NCBI GenBank assembly: GCA_015231825.1
Contig: JADGAV010000024.1
Span: 1-64,000 of the forward strand
Origin: SAR324 cluster bacterium
GTDB lineage: Bacteria > SAR324 > NAC60-12
DNA: 64,000 nt
Reading direction: 5' to 3'
The notes below the pieces were generated by a model. It did no database searches, was not told the DNA's origin, and was given only the letters and a program-made list of their open reading frames with translations. Within the stretch, counting starts at the first letter, position 1, and each line of letters begins with the position of its first letter. This document shows, piece after piece, positions 8,819 through 17,710 of the stretch. Position numbers and translations under genes: made by a program.

Positions 8819-9817
8819 CTAAGGTGTTGGAATCGTATCGAGGATTGTTTGAATCACATTTTCCGAATCAATATCTTCCGCTTCTGCTTCATAACTGAGA
8901 ATAATGCGGTGACGCAAAATACTGAAACTCACATCTTTGATATCCTGAGGAATAACGAAGCCCCGATGATTCAAAAATGCATTGGCTTTGGCACAGTTCA
9001 GCAAAGCAAGAGAAGCCCGAGGAGAAGCCCCATAGGCAATCATCGGTGTCAATTCCGACAATTGAAATTCTTCGGGTTGGCGCGTTGCAAAAACAATGTT
9101 TATGATGTACTGCATCAATGCTTCTTCGATGTGGATATCAGCCGCCACTTTTCTGGCTTCAGCAATATTTTCGGCAGAAACAACTGCATTAATTTCATCT
9201 GCAGGATTCGTGGATCCTTTGAAGCGCTTGATGATGTCGAGCTCTTCAGCGGCATTGGGGTAATCAATTTTGACTTTCAGTAGAAAACGGTCGACCTGAG
9301 CTTCGGGAAGGGGGTAGGTTCCTTCCTGCTCAATCGGGTTTTGGGTCGCCAATACCAAAAAGGGAGAGTCCAATTGAAAAGTTTGCCCACCGATGGTAAC
9401 TTGCTGTTCCTGCATGGTTTCAAGCATTGCAGATTGAACTTTTGCGGGAGCACGATTGACTTCATCCGCCAATACAAAATTGGCAAAAATAGGCCCCTTT
9501 TTAATGCGAAATTCTCCCGTTTTGGGTTCATAGATCTGTGTGCCTATAACATCCGCGGGGAGCAAATCCGGTGTGAACTGAATACGGTTGAACTGAACAT
9601 CAACCGCGCGGGCCAGAGCTTTGATTGCGGTTGTTTTCGCAAGTCCCGGCAAACCCTCCATCAGCACATGGCCATTAGCAATAAGAGCAATAAGAAGACT
9701 GTCCAACATATCTTTTTGCCCCACGATAACTTTGCCCATTTCCTGATACAGGAGATGCAAAAAAGCACTACTTGCCTTTACTTGTTCTGTCACGGCTTGA
9801 ATGTTGTCATAACTCAT
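8819..9817 (-). CDS. moxR: MoxR-family AAA+ ATPase
   Basis: 332 residues, the usual MoxR length. It shows a Walker A variant (GLPGLAKTT), Walker B with LADEVNRAPAKVQSA, sensor 1 (LATQNPIEQEGTYPLPEAQ) and the lid region with SPRASLALL. It probably works with the DUF58 protein encoded directly downstream, using ATP hydrolysis to remodel a client complex. Confidence 0.93.
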   Translation of the reverse strand: MSYDNIQAVTEQVKASSAFLHLLYQEMGKVIVGQKDMLDSLLIALIANGHVLMEGLPGLAKTTAIKALARAVDVQFNRIQFTPDLLPADVIGTQIYEPKTGEFRIKKGPIFANFVLADEVNRAPAKVQSAMLETMQEQQVTIGGQTFQLDSPFLVLATQNPIEQEGTYPLPEAQVDRFLLKVKIDYPNAAEELDIIKRFKGSTNPADEINAVVSAENIAEARKVAADIHIEEALMQYIINIVFATRQPEEFQLSELTPMIAYGASPRASLALLNCAKANAFLNHRGFVIPQDIKDVSFSILRHRIILSYEAEAEDIDSENVIQTILDTIPTP

Positions 9818-9934
9818 AAATGGATTTCTTTCCTGTTCTAAAAATGAATATTAAGTTGAGATTGATCAATACGATCGGACTGTTGAAAATGCCCAAACAT
9901 CCCGATTTGAAAGATGGCCGAACTGCTGTGGTGT

Positions 9935-10894
9935 TTAATCGATCGGATTTTGATGCAATATTTTGAGGTGAGACAGGACACAATCAGACAATGCCTGATA
10001 GTCATATCCACCCTCCAGCACGCTGACTAACCTTCCTTTCGAATGTTGATGAGCCAGCTTTTTCATTCCATTGAGTATTTCATCGAATCCTTTCAATGTG
10101 AGTAGCTGCTGAGCTAAGGGATCATCACGATGCGCATCAAATCCTGCAGAAAGAATGACAAAATCAGGAAGATAATTCTGGAATGCGGGTAGGATTCTAC
10201 TGGAAAACACATCCAAATAATCCTCATCTGTCGAACCGGGGGCCATCGGACAATTGAGAGTGTAGCCTGATCCTCCGCCCACACCCTTCTCATTGGCATA
10301 TCCGGTTCCAGGATAGCATGTTCGGGGATCTTGGTGAATGCTCGCATAAAAAACATCACTTCGACCTTCAAAAGAATGCTGCGTCCCATTTCCATGGTGG
10401 ACGTCGAAATCAAAAATCAAAACACGTTCATATCCCCGTTCTTTGATTAAAAATTCTGCTGCAATTGCGACATTGTTAAAGTAGCAGAAACCCATTGCTC
10501 TATCATTTTCTGCATGATGCCCTGGAGGCCTGACCGCACAAAAGGCATTGTCCAGTTTATTGTCGGCCACCTGGTTAACAGCATCCAATACAGTCCCTGT
10601 TGCGTGAAGAGCAACTTCGTAAGTTTGCGGGGAAATCACGCAGTCCTGAGTATCAAGATAGGCAGCTCCTGAATTGCAAGCCTCTTCTACCGAACGAATA
10701 TAGTCCAAATCATGGATCCTTTCGATTTCTCGGATTTCCGCTTTGTGACATTTCATTGTCTCCAGTGTTTCTAAATCTGTATTTTCGGCCAGGGCATTCA
10801 TCAAATATTTCAGACGCCCGGCATTTTCCGGGTGACTGCCTGTGTCGTGCTGGAGATAAATGGGATCGAAATAGAAACCGGTATTCAGGGGCAT
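9935..10894 (-). CDS. Histone deacetylase-family (AcuC-like) amidohydrolase
   Basis: 319 residues, a full arginase/deacetylase-fold domain. Visible active-site pieces are RPPGHHAE (the general acid/base histidine pair), DFDVHHGNGTQ (zinc Asp and His), ASIHQDPRTCYPGTG and SAGFDAHRDDPL (second zinc Asp). Bacterial relatives deacetylate acetyl-lysine, acetylated polyamines or acetoin-pathway proteins, and the substrate cannot be chosen from sequence. The ATG has AGGAGG only 3 nt away. It starts 7 bp after the IMP cyclohydrolase gene and was probably co-transcribed with it. Confidence 0.92.
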   Translation of the reverse strand: MPLNTGFYFDPIYLQHDTGSHPENAGRLKYLMNALAENTDLETLETMKCHKAEIREIERIHDLDYIRSVEEACNSGAAYLDTQDCVISPQTYEVALHATGTVLDAVNQVADNKLDNAFCAVRPPGHHAENDRAMGFCYFNNVAIAAEFLIKERGYERVLIFDFDVHHGNGTQHSFEGRSDVFYASIHQDPRTCYPGTGYANEKGVGGGSGYTLNCPMAPGSTDEDYLDVFSSRILPAFQNYLPDFVILSAGFDAHRDDPLAQQLLTLKGFDEILNGMKKLAHQHSKGRLVSVLEGGYDYQALSDCVLSHLKILHQNPID

Positions 10895-10901
10895 AGACCT
10901 C

Positions 10902-11660
10902 CTATTCAGTTTTGGAATGATATTTATTGATAATCTGGATTGTTGACATTCTACTCTGTGGATCTATGGTCTTGACTGCCAGCGATATTCGATTTTCTTC
11001 ATTCAGAGCCTGCCAATAGTCATCGGCAATTTGCTGAGGACTGCCTTGCAAAGGGGTAATAAATGGAGAACCCACAAAAGAGGGGAGCGGGTTCCCATCC
11101 GCCTGATAGGTTGTAATCGCATAACCATATCCCGCATTGATGGCATGATAATGAAAAAAATGATGTTCTGAACGATTCGAATCGAAAGGACTGGCTTTGA
11201 TCAAAGAAATTTTAACCGAGATTTCATCATTTCTTAAATCGGTACAGCCAGAAATACGGGGAGTAAAATTTGGGTCATCCGGTTCATGAGCTTGGCTCAA
11301 CAATGCCGTTTCAAACGTTTGACCTTGATCCAGGCCCTGGCAAATCACATCGGTTTGACTCCCATTCGTGACAATATAACAATTTTTCGTCTCCTGCATC
11401 GCCCTATAAATTATCAGGGAAGGGTCTTCAACTTGAGTCGGATCTGCGGCCTCAGTCCTCAGGACATGAGCATCGGAGGTGAAAATCCGGTTGCGGCTGT
11501 TTTCGCTCCGTCCCATGATCCAGTATACCTGAACCCATTGATTTGTGGTACTTTGTCCAATCACAATTCCTCGACCGGGATAAGTATTGTTCGCTATTCG
11601 CTGGATAAAATTGGATGAGATTTCTGCAGAACTAAGATGTTTGCTTTCCATAAAAATCAT
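10902..11660 (-). CDS. purO: PurO-type IMP cyclohydrolase
   Basis: 252 residues. It matches the IMP cyclohydrolase family distinct from PurH: NTYPGRGIVIGQS, VYWIMGRSENSRNRIF, the VEDPSLIIY turn, ITNG-like VTNGSQTDVI, FTPRISG and GNPLPSFVG are the conserved blocks as I know them. The predicted reaction is closure of FAICAR to IMP, the last step of purine synthesis. Most bacteria use the bifunctional PurH for this, so a PurO-type enzyme suggests either a split pathway or a second enzyme. The start codon is uncertain: ATG codons at 11660 and 11651 have no clear ribosome-binding site. Confidence 0.8.
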   Translation of the reverse strand: MIFMESKHLSSAEISSNFIQRIANNTYPGRGIVIGQSTTNQWVQVYWIMGRSENSRNRIFTSDAHVLRTEAADPTQVEDPSLIIYRAMQETKNCYIVTNGSQTDVICQGLDQGQTFETALLSQAHEPDDPNFTPRISGCTDLRNDEISVKISLIKASPFDSNRSEHHFFHYHAINAGYGYAITTYQADGNPLPSFVGSPFITPLQGSPQQIADDYWQALNEENRISLAVKTIDPQSRMSTIQIINKYHSKTE

Positions 11661-11762
11661 TTGTTGAGCCGTTTTAGGAAAAAACTGATGGTTCCGGATT
11701 TAGAATGCCGATGGGATCAATTTTTGAATCAATTTCATTTTGAAAATTTACAACGACATCAA

Positions 11763-12398
11763 TCACTGCGGTTGAAAATTGAGAAATCGCGACGCATCGG
11801 TACAATATTGAAGTGCTGATTTTTTCAATACAGGTTTCCAGCCGGACTCAAAATTTTTTTCCCTCAAATAATCACGCACTTCACGAAACAAATCAAAACT
11901 ATTAGAATCGACCCAAAAGAAAAAATAGAATTCACTGGGAGAATATTGACTGGTCAATAAATCCAATGATTTAACCTGATGCCACCATTCTCCAGCCTGA
12001 GGCTTTGGATGAAAATCCAAACAATGCCAATTTGAGCTTTCCACCAGCAAATCGACCGAATATTCTGAAAATTCGAACTGGCTCTCAGGTTTATCTGTGT
12101 ACTTCAATTCCGACTTCAACTGCTGATATACAAGACTTCGATCAAAGTAGAGGAGATGGTTGTCCCGAATCAAAAACAGAAGACTCGATTTCTGTGAAAA
12201 ATGCGCCCAGGGAATTATAATTTTTTTTGTCGTCAGCAAATCATCCTTTTTTTCTTCCTGAATATATTCTGGCGGGTCCAGCAATGAAATGAGCGCCATG
12301 AACACAGTGAGGATGACTAGAATTCCGACATTGTTGGATACAATATCTACCAGAGAATCCAATCCTATCGGCGAAGCACCAAATCGATTTTTTTTCAT
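11763..12398 (-). CDS. ExbD-like single-TM protein with TM-proximal Asp (partner 2 of channel triad)
   Basis: 211 residues, third gene of a tight triad. One N-terminal transmembrane helix (~residues 22-42) begins with the segment LDSLVDIVSNNVGILVIL. The Asp at the membrane entry resembles the proton-carrying Asp of ExbD/TolR/MotB helices. The remaining ~165 residues are predicted to be periplasmic and show no OmpA or secretin-like domain. It starts 3 bp after the preceding gene ends. I infer an ion-channel stator partner from the neighbourhood and the helix, because the soluble domain is unrecognised. Confidence 0.7.
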   Translation of the reverse strand: MKKNRFGASPIGLDSLVDIVSNNVGILVILTVFMALISLLDPPEYIQEEKKDDLLTTKKIIIPWAHFSQKSSLLFLIRDNHLLYFDRSLVYQQLKSELKYTDKPESQFEFSEYSVDLLVESSNWHCLDFHPKPQAGEWWHQVKSLDLLTSQYSPSEFYFFFWVDSNSFDLFREVRDYLREKNFESGWKPVLKKSALQYCTDASRFLNFQPQ

Positions 12399-12401
12399 CG
12401 C

Positions 12402-12914
12402 TTAACTTTGGGATTGATAAGGGACTTCCCAGTTCGGCAGCATCGGTTCTAAACCTGCATTGAGCCCATCAATTTGTTCGATCAGAATCATCAGCATTTC
12501 TGCGGAAAGCACCCCATCCGGATAAATCAGCAGCAAAGGAAAATGTTCGGAGGAACCAAATGAGCGCTTAATGCGCAGATTTTCTGCCACCACTCTTTTA
12601 AAATAACGGGTCAATGACCCGTTCTTTGCCTGAATTTCCATAATTAACTCACGAAAAGAAAGGCTTCGATCTTTACTTTGAAACAGGTCGTAATAGACAA
12701 TTTGATCTTTGAGGCAACGGATAAAAACAGGTTTGACAAATGCAGGAGCACCCACCCATTCAAATTCGACAATTTCCGGTTCACTGGCAGGAAGCTGAGG
12801 TTGATTCATCAACAGGAAACTCACAGACATGAAGGCTAAAACGCCCATGATGCACAGCAGCACGCTTAGAAAAGGAAAAAGGGAGACTGCCGCTTGCTGA
12901 CGTGCACGCCTCAT
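12402..12914 (-). CDS. ExbD-like single-TM protein without TM Asp (partner 1 of channel triad)
   Basis: 170 residues. The N-terminus is positively charged (MRRARQQAAV) followed by one helix, SLFPFLSVLLCIMGVLAF and a few more residues, as in biopolymer-transport D proteins. No acidic residue lies inside the helix. The soluble part has the pattern PVFIRCLKDQIVYYD, later LLLIYPDGVL and a terminal GLEPMLPNWEV. This pattern resembles small proteins I associate with planctomycete ExbB-type operons, though that comparison is from memory. The ATG overlaps the upstream channel gene by 4 bp. Confidence 0.7.
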   Translation of the reverse strand: MRRARQQAAVSLFPFLSVLLCIMGVLAFMSVSFLLMNQPQLPASEPEIVEFEWVGAPAFVKPVFIRCLKDQIVYYDLFQSKDRSLSFRELIMEIQAKNGSLTRYFKRVVAENLRIKRSFGSSEHFPLLLIYPDGVLSAEMLMILIEQIDGLNAGLEPMLPNWEVPYQSQS

Positions 12915-14350
12915 GAGGATCCTTCAGGTTCCGATTTTTTTTCAAGAGGAGATTTCTCCTCTATAGTTTCCTCTTTCAAAGAGGAAGTTTCCTGGGGATT
13001 CATAGCCTCAATAACCGGCTTTTTTGAAGTATTCACCAGTGGTGGGGAAATCATCTTTTCCGAAAAGTCATCATTTGACAGTTCACTTGCAGCGGTTTCC
13101 TGAGATTGTTTCAATGATTTGGATTGTTCTATTGGAAGTTCGGCATGCTCAACTGCAGAAGTTTGTTTCAAAAAAGCCGAGTTTTGAACCGAGGCCTGAT
13201 CTTGTTCCGCAAAAGAAGACTCCATTGATTCATTGTCTGCTGTTTGATCTACAATCGCTGATGATCCTTCTGAGCGTTCCGAGAGCTTATCCTTCACTGT
13301 GAAGAGCGATTGACTGAAGTCTTTAACCATCGGCTGCAAACCATCGATTTGATGTTTTAAGCCTCCTGCATATCGAGTCATGGATTCAATTAAGGGCTCC
13401 AATCTCGCCATCCAGTTTCCGGAGAGCTGCATGATCTTCTGCATATGTTCGTCAAACGCTTCACGTTCGACTTCTGACCCCGGGATAATGTGCAAATGAG
13501 GAAGTACTTCTTCAAGGCAATACTCTTCCATCGCCAAAAGTAAATCTTCTTCGGTTTTGCGGAGGAACGAACTCATCACCATTATCGGGATCACAAATAC
13601 CAGGGCAAGGAAAGTTGTGTTGAACGCAATAGAAAGACCTCCGGTAACCCCGCCTAATGCAGAGCGCATTTGACTGCCCAATTCAACCGTGCTGACAGAT
13701 CGAATGAATCCGGAAAATTCTCCGATGGCTTCTCCTATTCCATAAACAGTGCCGATAAACCCCAAAATAGGAATTGCCCAAATGAAGACATTGAGCAAAG
13801 AGTAACTGTTTTCCATCCGGTTGAAATCAATTTGCGCCTGGTAGTCAAAAATTTTATTGATCTCCTCCTTTTGGGGAATCGCTTTGATGTGGTGGAAAAT
13901 CCGACGAATCCTGCGGAAAATTAGGCTATTGGGATATTTTTTAATATTTTTGTTTTGCAGGTACCCACTTATTTCGATCAATCGCTGATCGGCATTTCTA
14001 ACATAAACTCCCTGTGCCAAAATTGCATGCATCTGCTGATTGCGAAATTGATGAAAAGCTTTGGCCTGTTCCCGGAATCTTAAATATTTGAAGGCAACCA
14101 AAAAAAGTGACCAGGCTGTCAGTGCTGTGATCACTTCCGAAATTCTTCCTTCAAAGAGCGCCCTGATCTGATACTGTTCCGTAACGGGTAAATAAATTAT
14201 GTAAAATCCTCCAACCAACGTCAGTCCCAGCAGCAGAGCTTTCAAAATATCAAAATATTCCGTTGATTTGTCCACGGGCAGATACGCACCACACTGTTGG
14301 CAGTATACAGCGACGCCCTCATTTTCCATTTTACAGTTAAGACACTTCAT
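12911..14350 (-). CDS. Zinc-ribbon MotA/TolQ/ExbB-type proton channel protein
   Basis: 479 residues. Residues 3-20 hold a CxxC...CxxC zinc ribbon (Cys3, Cys6, Cys17, Cys20). Hydrophobic segments occur at ~34-55, ~72-90, ~187-208 and ~237-262. The last two contain the MotA/TolQ/ExbB signature (AIPILGFIGTVYGIGEAIG, then GGVTGGLSIAFNTTFLALV). Residues ~335-479 form an acidic, Ser/Glu-rich low-complexity tail. The fold predicts the pore-forming pentamer of an ion-driven motor. It is the first gene of a three-gene operon whose other members are two ExbD-like proteins. The N-terminal ribbon and the long cytoplasmic tail are unusual for ExbB or TolQ. Confidence 0.82.
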   Translation of the reverse strand: MKCLNCKMENEGVAVYCQQCGAYLPVDKSTEYFDILKALLLGLTLVGGFYIIYLPVTEQYQIRALFEGRISEVITALTAWSLFLVAFKYLRFREQAKAFHQFRNQQMHAILAQGVYVRNADQRLIEISGYLQNKNIKKYPNSLIFRRIRRIFHHIKAIPQKEEINKIFDYQAQIDFNRMENSYSLLNVFIWAIPILGFIGTVYGIGEAIGEFSGFIRSVSTVELGSQMRSALGGVTGGLSIAFNTTFLALVFVIPIMVMSSFLRKTEEDLLLAMEEYCLEEVLPHLHIIPGSEVEREAFDEHMQKIMQLSGNWMARLEPLIESMTRYAGGLKHQIDGLQPMVKDFSQSLFTVKDKLSERSEGSSAIVDQTADNESMESSFAEQDQASVQNSAFLKQTSAVEHAELPIEQSKSLKQSQETAASELSNDDFSEKMISPPLVNTSKKPVIEAMNPQETSSLKEETIEEKSPLEKKSEPEGSS

Positions 14351-15006
14351 AGATTTTTACGATTTACCTCTGAAGGAACGAATATTTCAAGAACAACACA
14401 ATTAATACTTTTGTTTTTACAGACATTTTCCTGTTGTTCAAAATATCAGAAGACGACTTGAAAGCTTTTATTTCCATCTTAAGAAAAGTCGAGATTTTAC
14501 TATCAAGATTGATTTAAGGTCAAGACAATAGCCGATTCTGTTTTGGGACAGATTCAGTATGAAAATGAACATCTTAAGAAGATTTTCCTCATTATAAAAA
14601 AAAGTTGTTTTGGTTTATTTCAAATCAGTTTTCTCAAATATCCGTCCGTTAGCAAGTCCGATTTCCAGAATGAATCAAAAAAGTGACGGGTGAGAGTGGC
14701 CATCTTGAAGAAGTTTGAGGACTGAAATCACAAAAGAATATTCTGTAGGTGAAACATGAGTGCACAAATAATAGTTTGCCTTTATGGTAAAAATTGAATT
14801 ATTTTGTGGAACTTCATCGATGCCGCCTGTTGATCAAAAACCAGAAAATCACAGAGTTTTGAATTTGGAATCAGAATAAAAGACTCGTCGGATTGACGCT
14901 TTCTTTGCCAATGGGTCTTGTTTTTACTTCATAAATGCCCTTAAACAAATGTAGAAAATTTTGAATTTTTTGCCGAGAAAAACTTGCTAGTGAAGATTCT
15001 GGGGAA
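14351..15006. other. 656-bp gene-free region
   Basis: No coding frame, tRNA, repeat or convincing terminator was found. The stretch is A/T-rich and separates the divergently transcribed channel triad (minus) from the HNH nuclease gene (plus), so it must contain both promoters. A TTGACG at 14893-14898 lacks a good -10 partner. An unrecognised small RNA cannot be excluded. Confidence 0.5.
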
Positions 15007-15024
15007 ATGTCAAAAAGGTACAAT

Positions 15025-15540
15025 ATGGAGCGAACTTTACTTTTAAATACGAGTTTTCAACCACTAAAAGTTATTTCGTGGAGAAAAGCAATTACTCTCT
15101 ATTTTTTGGATAAAGTAGAAATTCTCGAAGAATATGATCGGGAAATTCGAAGTGTTTCCCAGACGATTCAATTGCCTGCAGTGGTTCGACTGTTGAAATA
15201 TGTTCGGTTGGAGAGGCGATCTGTGAAACTATCGCGAGACACTGTTTTCCAGCGGGATCATTTTACCTGTCAATACTGCGCTCAACGTTTTCCTTCTCAT
15301 CAATTGACCTGTGATCATGTCATTCCCCGCAGTAAAGGTGGAAAATCAACGTGGGACAATCTGGTGACCGCATGCCTTCCCTGCAATACAAAAAAAGGCA
15401 GTCATCTTCCAGAAAAGGTGGGGATTTCATTTAGAGAAAAGCCGCGAGAACCCGACTGGTTTCAGTTCCTCGCACTTTCGTTGAATGCAGCCAGCGATCA
15501 CCCTGCCTGGAGAGTCTACCTGCCCCAGATTCCAAACTGA
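15025..15540 (+). CDS. HNH endonuclease family protein
   Basis: 172 residues from the ATG at 15025, which has AAAGG 6 nt upstream; an in-frame ATG at 15007 would add six residues. The N-terminal ~80 residues follow the widespread RTLLLNTSFQPLKVISWRKA pattern. The C-terminal HNH motif has a CxxC pair (CQYC), the central DHVIPRSKGG, the Asn in TWDNLVTAC and a second CxxC, so the zinc-stabilised active site is complete. These chromosomal HNH proteins are common and their cellular DNA substrate is not established. No restriction or phage gene is adjacent. Confidence 0.88.
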   Translation: MERTLLLNTSFQPLKVISWRKAITLYFLDKVEILEEYDREIRSVSQTIQLPAVVRLLKYVRLERRSVKLSRDTVFQRDHFTCQYCAQRFPSHQLTCDHVIPRSKGGKSTWDNLVTACLPCNTKKGSHLPEKVGISFREKPREPDWFQFLALSLNAASDHPAWRVYLPQIPN

Positions 15541-15554
15541 ACTTTCTTTTCAAA

Positions 15555-16850
15555 TCATCGGCGTTTCATCTTCGCGATAAAAACACCATCCGAATTAAAA
15601 TAGTGCGGCCAAATTGTAAGCATTCCAGAACTTTGTTCACCCGTCAAGGGATGCGGCATTTCCAGCAGTCGAAAATCCCGATTATCTTCCAAAAATCCCT
15701 CAACAACACCATGATTTTCCATTGGTAGAAGCGAGCAGGTTGCATAAACCAAAGTTCCACCACGCTTGACCCCGGTTTTGGCAAGTTCCAGTATTTCCCG
15801 CTGCTGAAGTGTCATCGCCTCAATTTCTGCAAGACTTGTTTTCCAACGGGCATCCGGATTTCGGGACCACGTTCCTGTACCGCTGCATGGGGCATCCACC
15901 AGGACTCCATCAAAATCTCCGCCCTGAGACACGAGTGCTTTTCCATCCCAGTGTTTCACCAGTATGTTTTGCCAGCGCCCTCGCTTTGCTCTTCGCTGGA
16001 TTTCTGATATTTTTGACCTACGTATTTCAGTGGAGAGAACCCGGCCTTTTCCTTCCATGAGGGCCGCCAGATGGAGCGATTTCCCTCCTCCTCCCGCACA
16101 TACATCCCACCACTGTTCACCACTGCGTGGAGCACAGGAGAGTCCAATCCCCTGAGAAGCCAAATCCTGAATTTCAAATGCACCGGCCTTGAACAAAGGT
16201 AACTCATGAACATTGATTGTACCATGCAGTTCAACAGCATTCAGGACCTTTGGATGAGGAAATGACTGCAGATTGTTTTTCTGGAATTGGGAAAAAAGTG
16301 CTGGAGAATCAGAAGTTTGTGTACGAATCCATAAGGGAGTTCTGTTTTGAAAAGAGGACAGCAATTCCTTTTCGTCAATTTCCCGATTTTCTGGATTCGC
16401 AAGTGCCTCCCAAAAAAACGACGGCAGCAACCGAGTGAGTTGGAAACTTTGTTTTTCCTCGGGAAGGTACTGATCGGCCCAGTTTTTCTTTTCCTGAAGC
16501 GGCTGGGGAAGCATCCAGTCGGCGGGCATTTTAGGCAGATTTGACGCTTCAGCCCATATATCACAAACCGCATTCCAGGGATTGCGATCGAGCAAATAGG
16601 CAATCAGTAAGAGCTTGCTCCAACAAGATGATTCCCATTGGTGAATCCACCCCCACCAACGGAACATGGCAAAAACTACCTGGCGAATCAGACGACGATC
16701 TCGTGCCCCCTGTTCTTTTCTCTGCCTTAATAGGCCAGCTAATGATTTATCGGCGGGTTGACGGTTTCTTGAGGATTCGAGAACCTTCTGAGCAATTTCC
16801 AGACAGACCGTTGCCTGTCTGCCTGCAATACTTTTGGTTCGTTGGGGCAT
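15555..16850 (-). CDS. rsmB: 16S rRNA m5C methyltransferase, RsmB/Sun family
   Basis: 431 residues. The N-terminal ~130 residues resemble the helical NusB-like RNA-binding domain. The C-terminal half is an AdoMet methyltransferase: the binding loop DVCAGGGGKSLHLA, the DAPCSGTGTW motif with one cysteine and YATCSLLPMEN with the catalytic cysteine. RsmB methylates C967 of 16S rRNA in E. coli. RsmB is favoured over RsmF because of the NusB-like half. It converges closely (14 bp) on the HNH gene. Confidence 0.88.
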   Translation of the reverse strand: MPQRTKSIAGRQATVCLEIAQKVLESSRNRQPADKSLAGLLRQRKEQGARDRRLIRQVVFAMFRWWGWIHQWESSCWSKLLLIAYLLDRNPWNAVCDIWAEASNLPKMPADWMLPQPLQEKKNWADQYLPEEKQSFQLTRLLPSFFWEALANPENREIDEKELLSSFQNRTPLWIRTQTSDSPALFSQFQKNNLQSFPHPKVLNAVELHGTINVHELPLFKAGAFEIQDLASQGIGLSCAPRSGEQWWDVCAGGGGKSLHLAALMEGKGRVLSTEIRRSKISEIQRRAKRGRWQNILVKHWDGKALVSQGGDFDGVLVDAPCSGTGTWSRNPDARWKTSLAEIEAMTLQQREILELAKTGVKRGGTLVYATCSLLPMENHGVVEGFLEDNRDFRLLEMPHPLTGEQSSGMLTIWPHYFNSDGVFIAKMKRR

Positions 16851-16891
16851 TCACAGCACAAAGGAGGGAACTTGACTGAAGAGGCAGACTT

Positions 16892-17248
16892 TTACTTGGA
16901 TAAGAAAAAAAGTTCCTGGTCAATTAAATCAGTGTCGCCGAGGTTGACCTCCATTAAACGGCGTAAATGGGCCAAACTGTCTAAATCAATACTTTGAAAT
17001 CTAAATCCCAAATTTCTGCCTTCAATATGAACCAGCTCGGTTTGTATGTTTAAAACAATATCAGATCCACCCAACTGAATTTCCAATGCGCAATTCTCTC
17101 CTTGCCTGATAGCAATATCTTCGGTCAAAGCGAGCAGGGCACCTTTCAGCGAAATGTCCACCAAATTTGTCTCGACTCGCTGACCTTGAAATATCAGATA
17201 GGTTTTTGTATTGAAATCGATACGGCTAAATTGTCGATGTTCATTCAC
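16892..17248 (-). CDS. PilZ-domain c-di-GMP-binding protein
   Basis: 118 residues, a single PilZ domain. The c-di-GMP motif RxxxR (RQFSR near residue 5) and the DISLKGALL motif are both intact, so ligand binding is likely. The C-terminal helix with LRRLMEVNLGD is typical of free-standing PilZ receptors in delta-type proteobacteria. AGGG lies 9 nt before the ATG. It is 116 bp downstream of a small protein gene on the same strand and probably shares its CIRCE-containing promoter. Confidence 0.88.
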   Translation of the reverse strand: MNEHRQFSRIDFNTKTYLIFQGQRVETNLVDISLKGALLALTEDIAIRQGENCALEIQLGGSDIVLNIQTELVHIEGRNLGFRFQSIDLDSLAHLRRLMEVNLGDTDLIDQELFFLSK

Positions 17249-17364
17249 AGTTTCCCTCTCAAAAGGGTTGGCGGTTCCATTTTTACAAGCGAAGAAATAT
17301 TCGGAAGCGCATCAAATCGCAATTCTGAGAAAATTATCATTCCTGAATATTTAAAAATTAAATC

Positions 17365-17586
17365 CTACCAACTGCCCATGATTGACGATGAAAGTCCAGA
17401 ACCCAAATTCAAATTGCTGAATTCATCCCAATTGCTTCCTTCCTGGTTTGCCAAAGGATCAATCGTCGTGATCGAATTGTGTACAGTTTTGATTTTTTTG
17501 ATTTTTCCTCCCTTGGAAAAAAACTGCGCCATTGCTTCATTGATCTCATCACGACTGATTTTTGTAAAATTTTCTCCGGTGTTCAT
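17365..17586 (-). CDS. Small protein of unknown function
   Basis: 73 residues. It is judged real because AAAAGG lies 5 nt before the ATG and a promoter with a CIRCE operator lies upstream. The N-terminal half (ISRDEINEAMAQFF, then SKGGKIKKI) is a short amphipathic helix followed by a basic turn, which looks regulatory or nucleic-acid binding but matches no domain I can name. The C-terminal half is Ser/Asn-rich and probably disordered. Function unknown; PilZ is the next gene. Confidence 0.6.
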   Translation of the reverse strand: MNTGENFTKISRDEINEAMAQFFSKGGKIKKIKTVHNSITTIDPLANQEGSNWDEFSNLNLGSGLSSSIMGSW

Positions 17587-17669
17587 TCTAACCTTTTTTC
17601 AAATTTATTTTGTTTAAAGTATTCAAATTTTTTACACAATTTTTTGTGAGCAAATTATGCAATTTCCAT

Positions 17670-17687
17670 ACACTTTTTAAAAAGTGT
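17670..17687 (-). promoter_or_regulatory. 18-bp perfect palindrome in the leader of the small-protein gene
   Basis: ACACTTTTTAAAAAGTGT reads the same on both strands. It lies in the predicted 5' leader, between the CIRCE element and the start codon at 17586. It may form an RNA hairpin or bind a dimeric regulator. Confidence 0.45.
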
Positions 17688-17710
17688 TCTAAAAATTTTA
17701 AAATTTGTCA

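Noticed and set aside
12911-14350. Zorya-type (ZorA/ZorB) defence channel
   Set aside because: The partner genes lack the OmpA domain of ZorB and there are no ZorC/D/E genes; the ExbB-like protein also lacks the long ZorA coiled tail.
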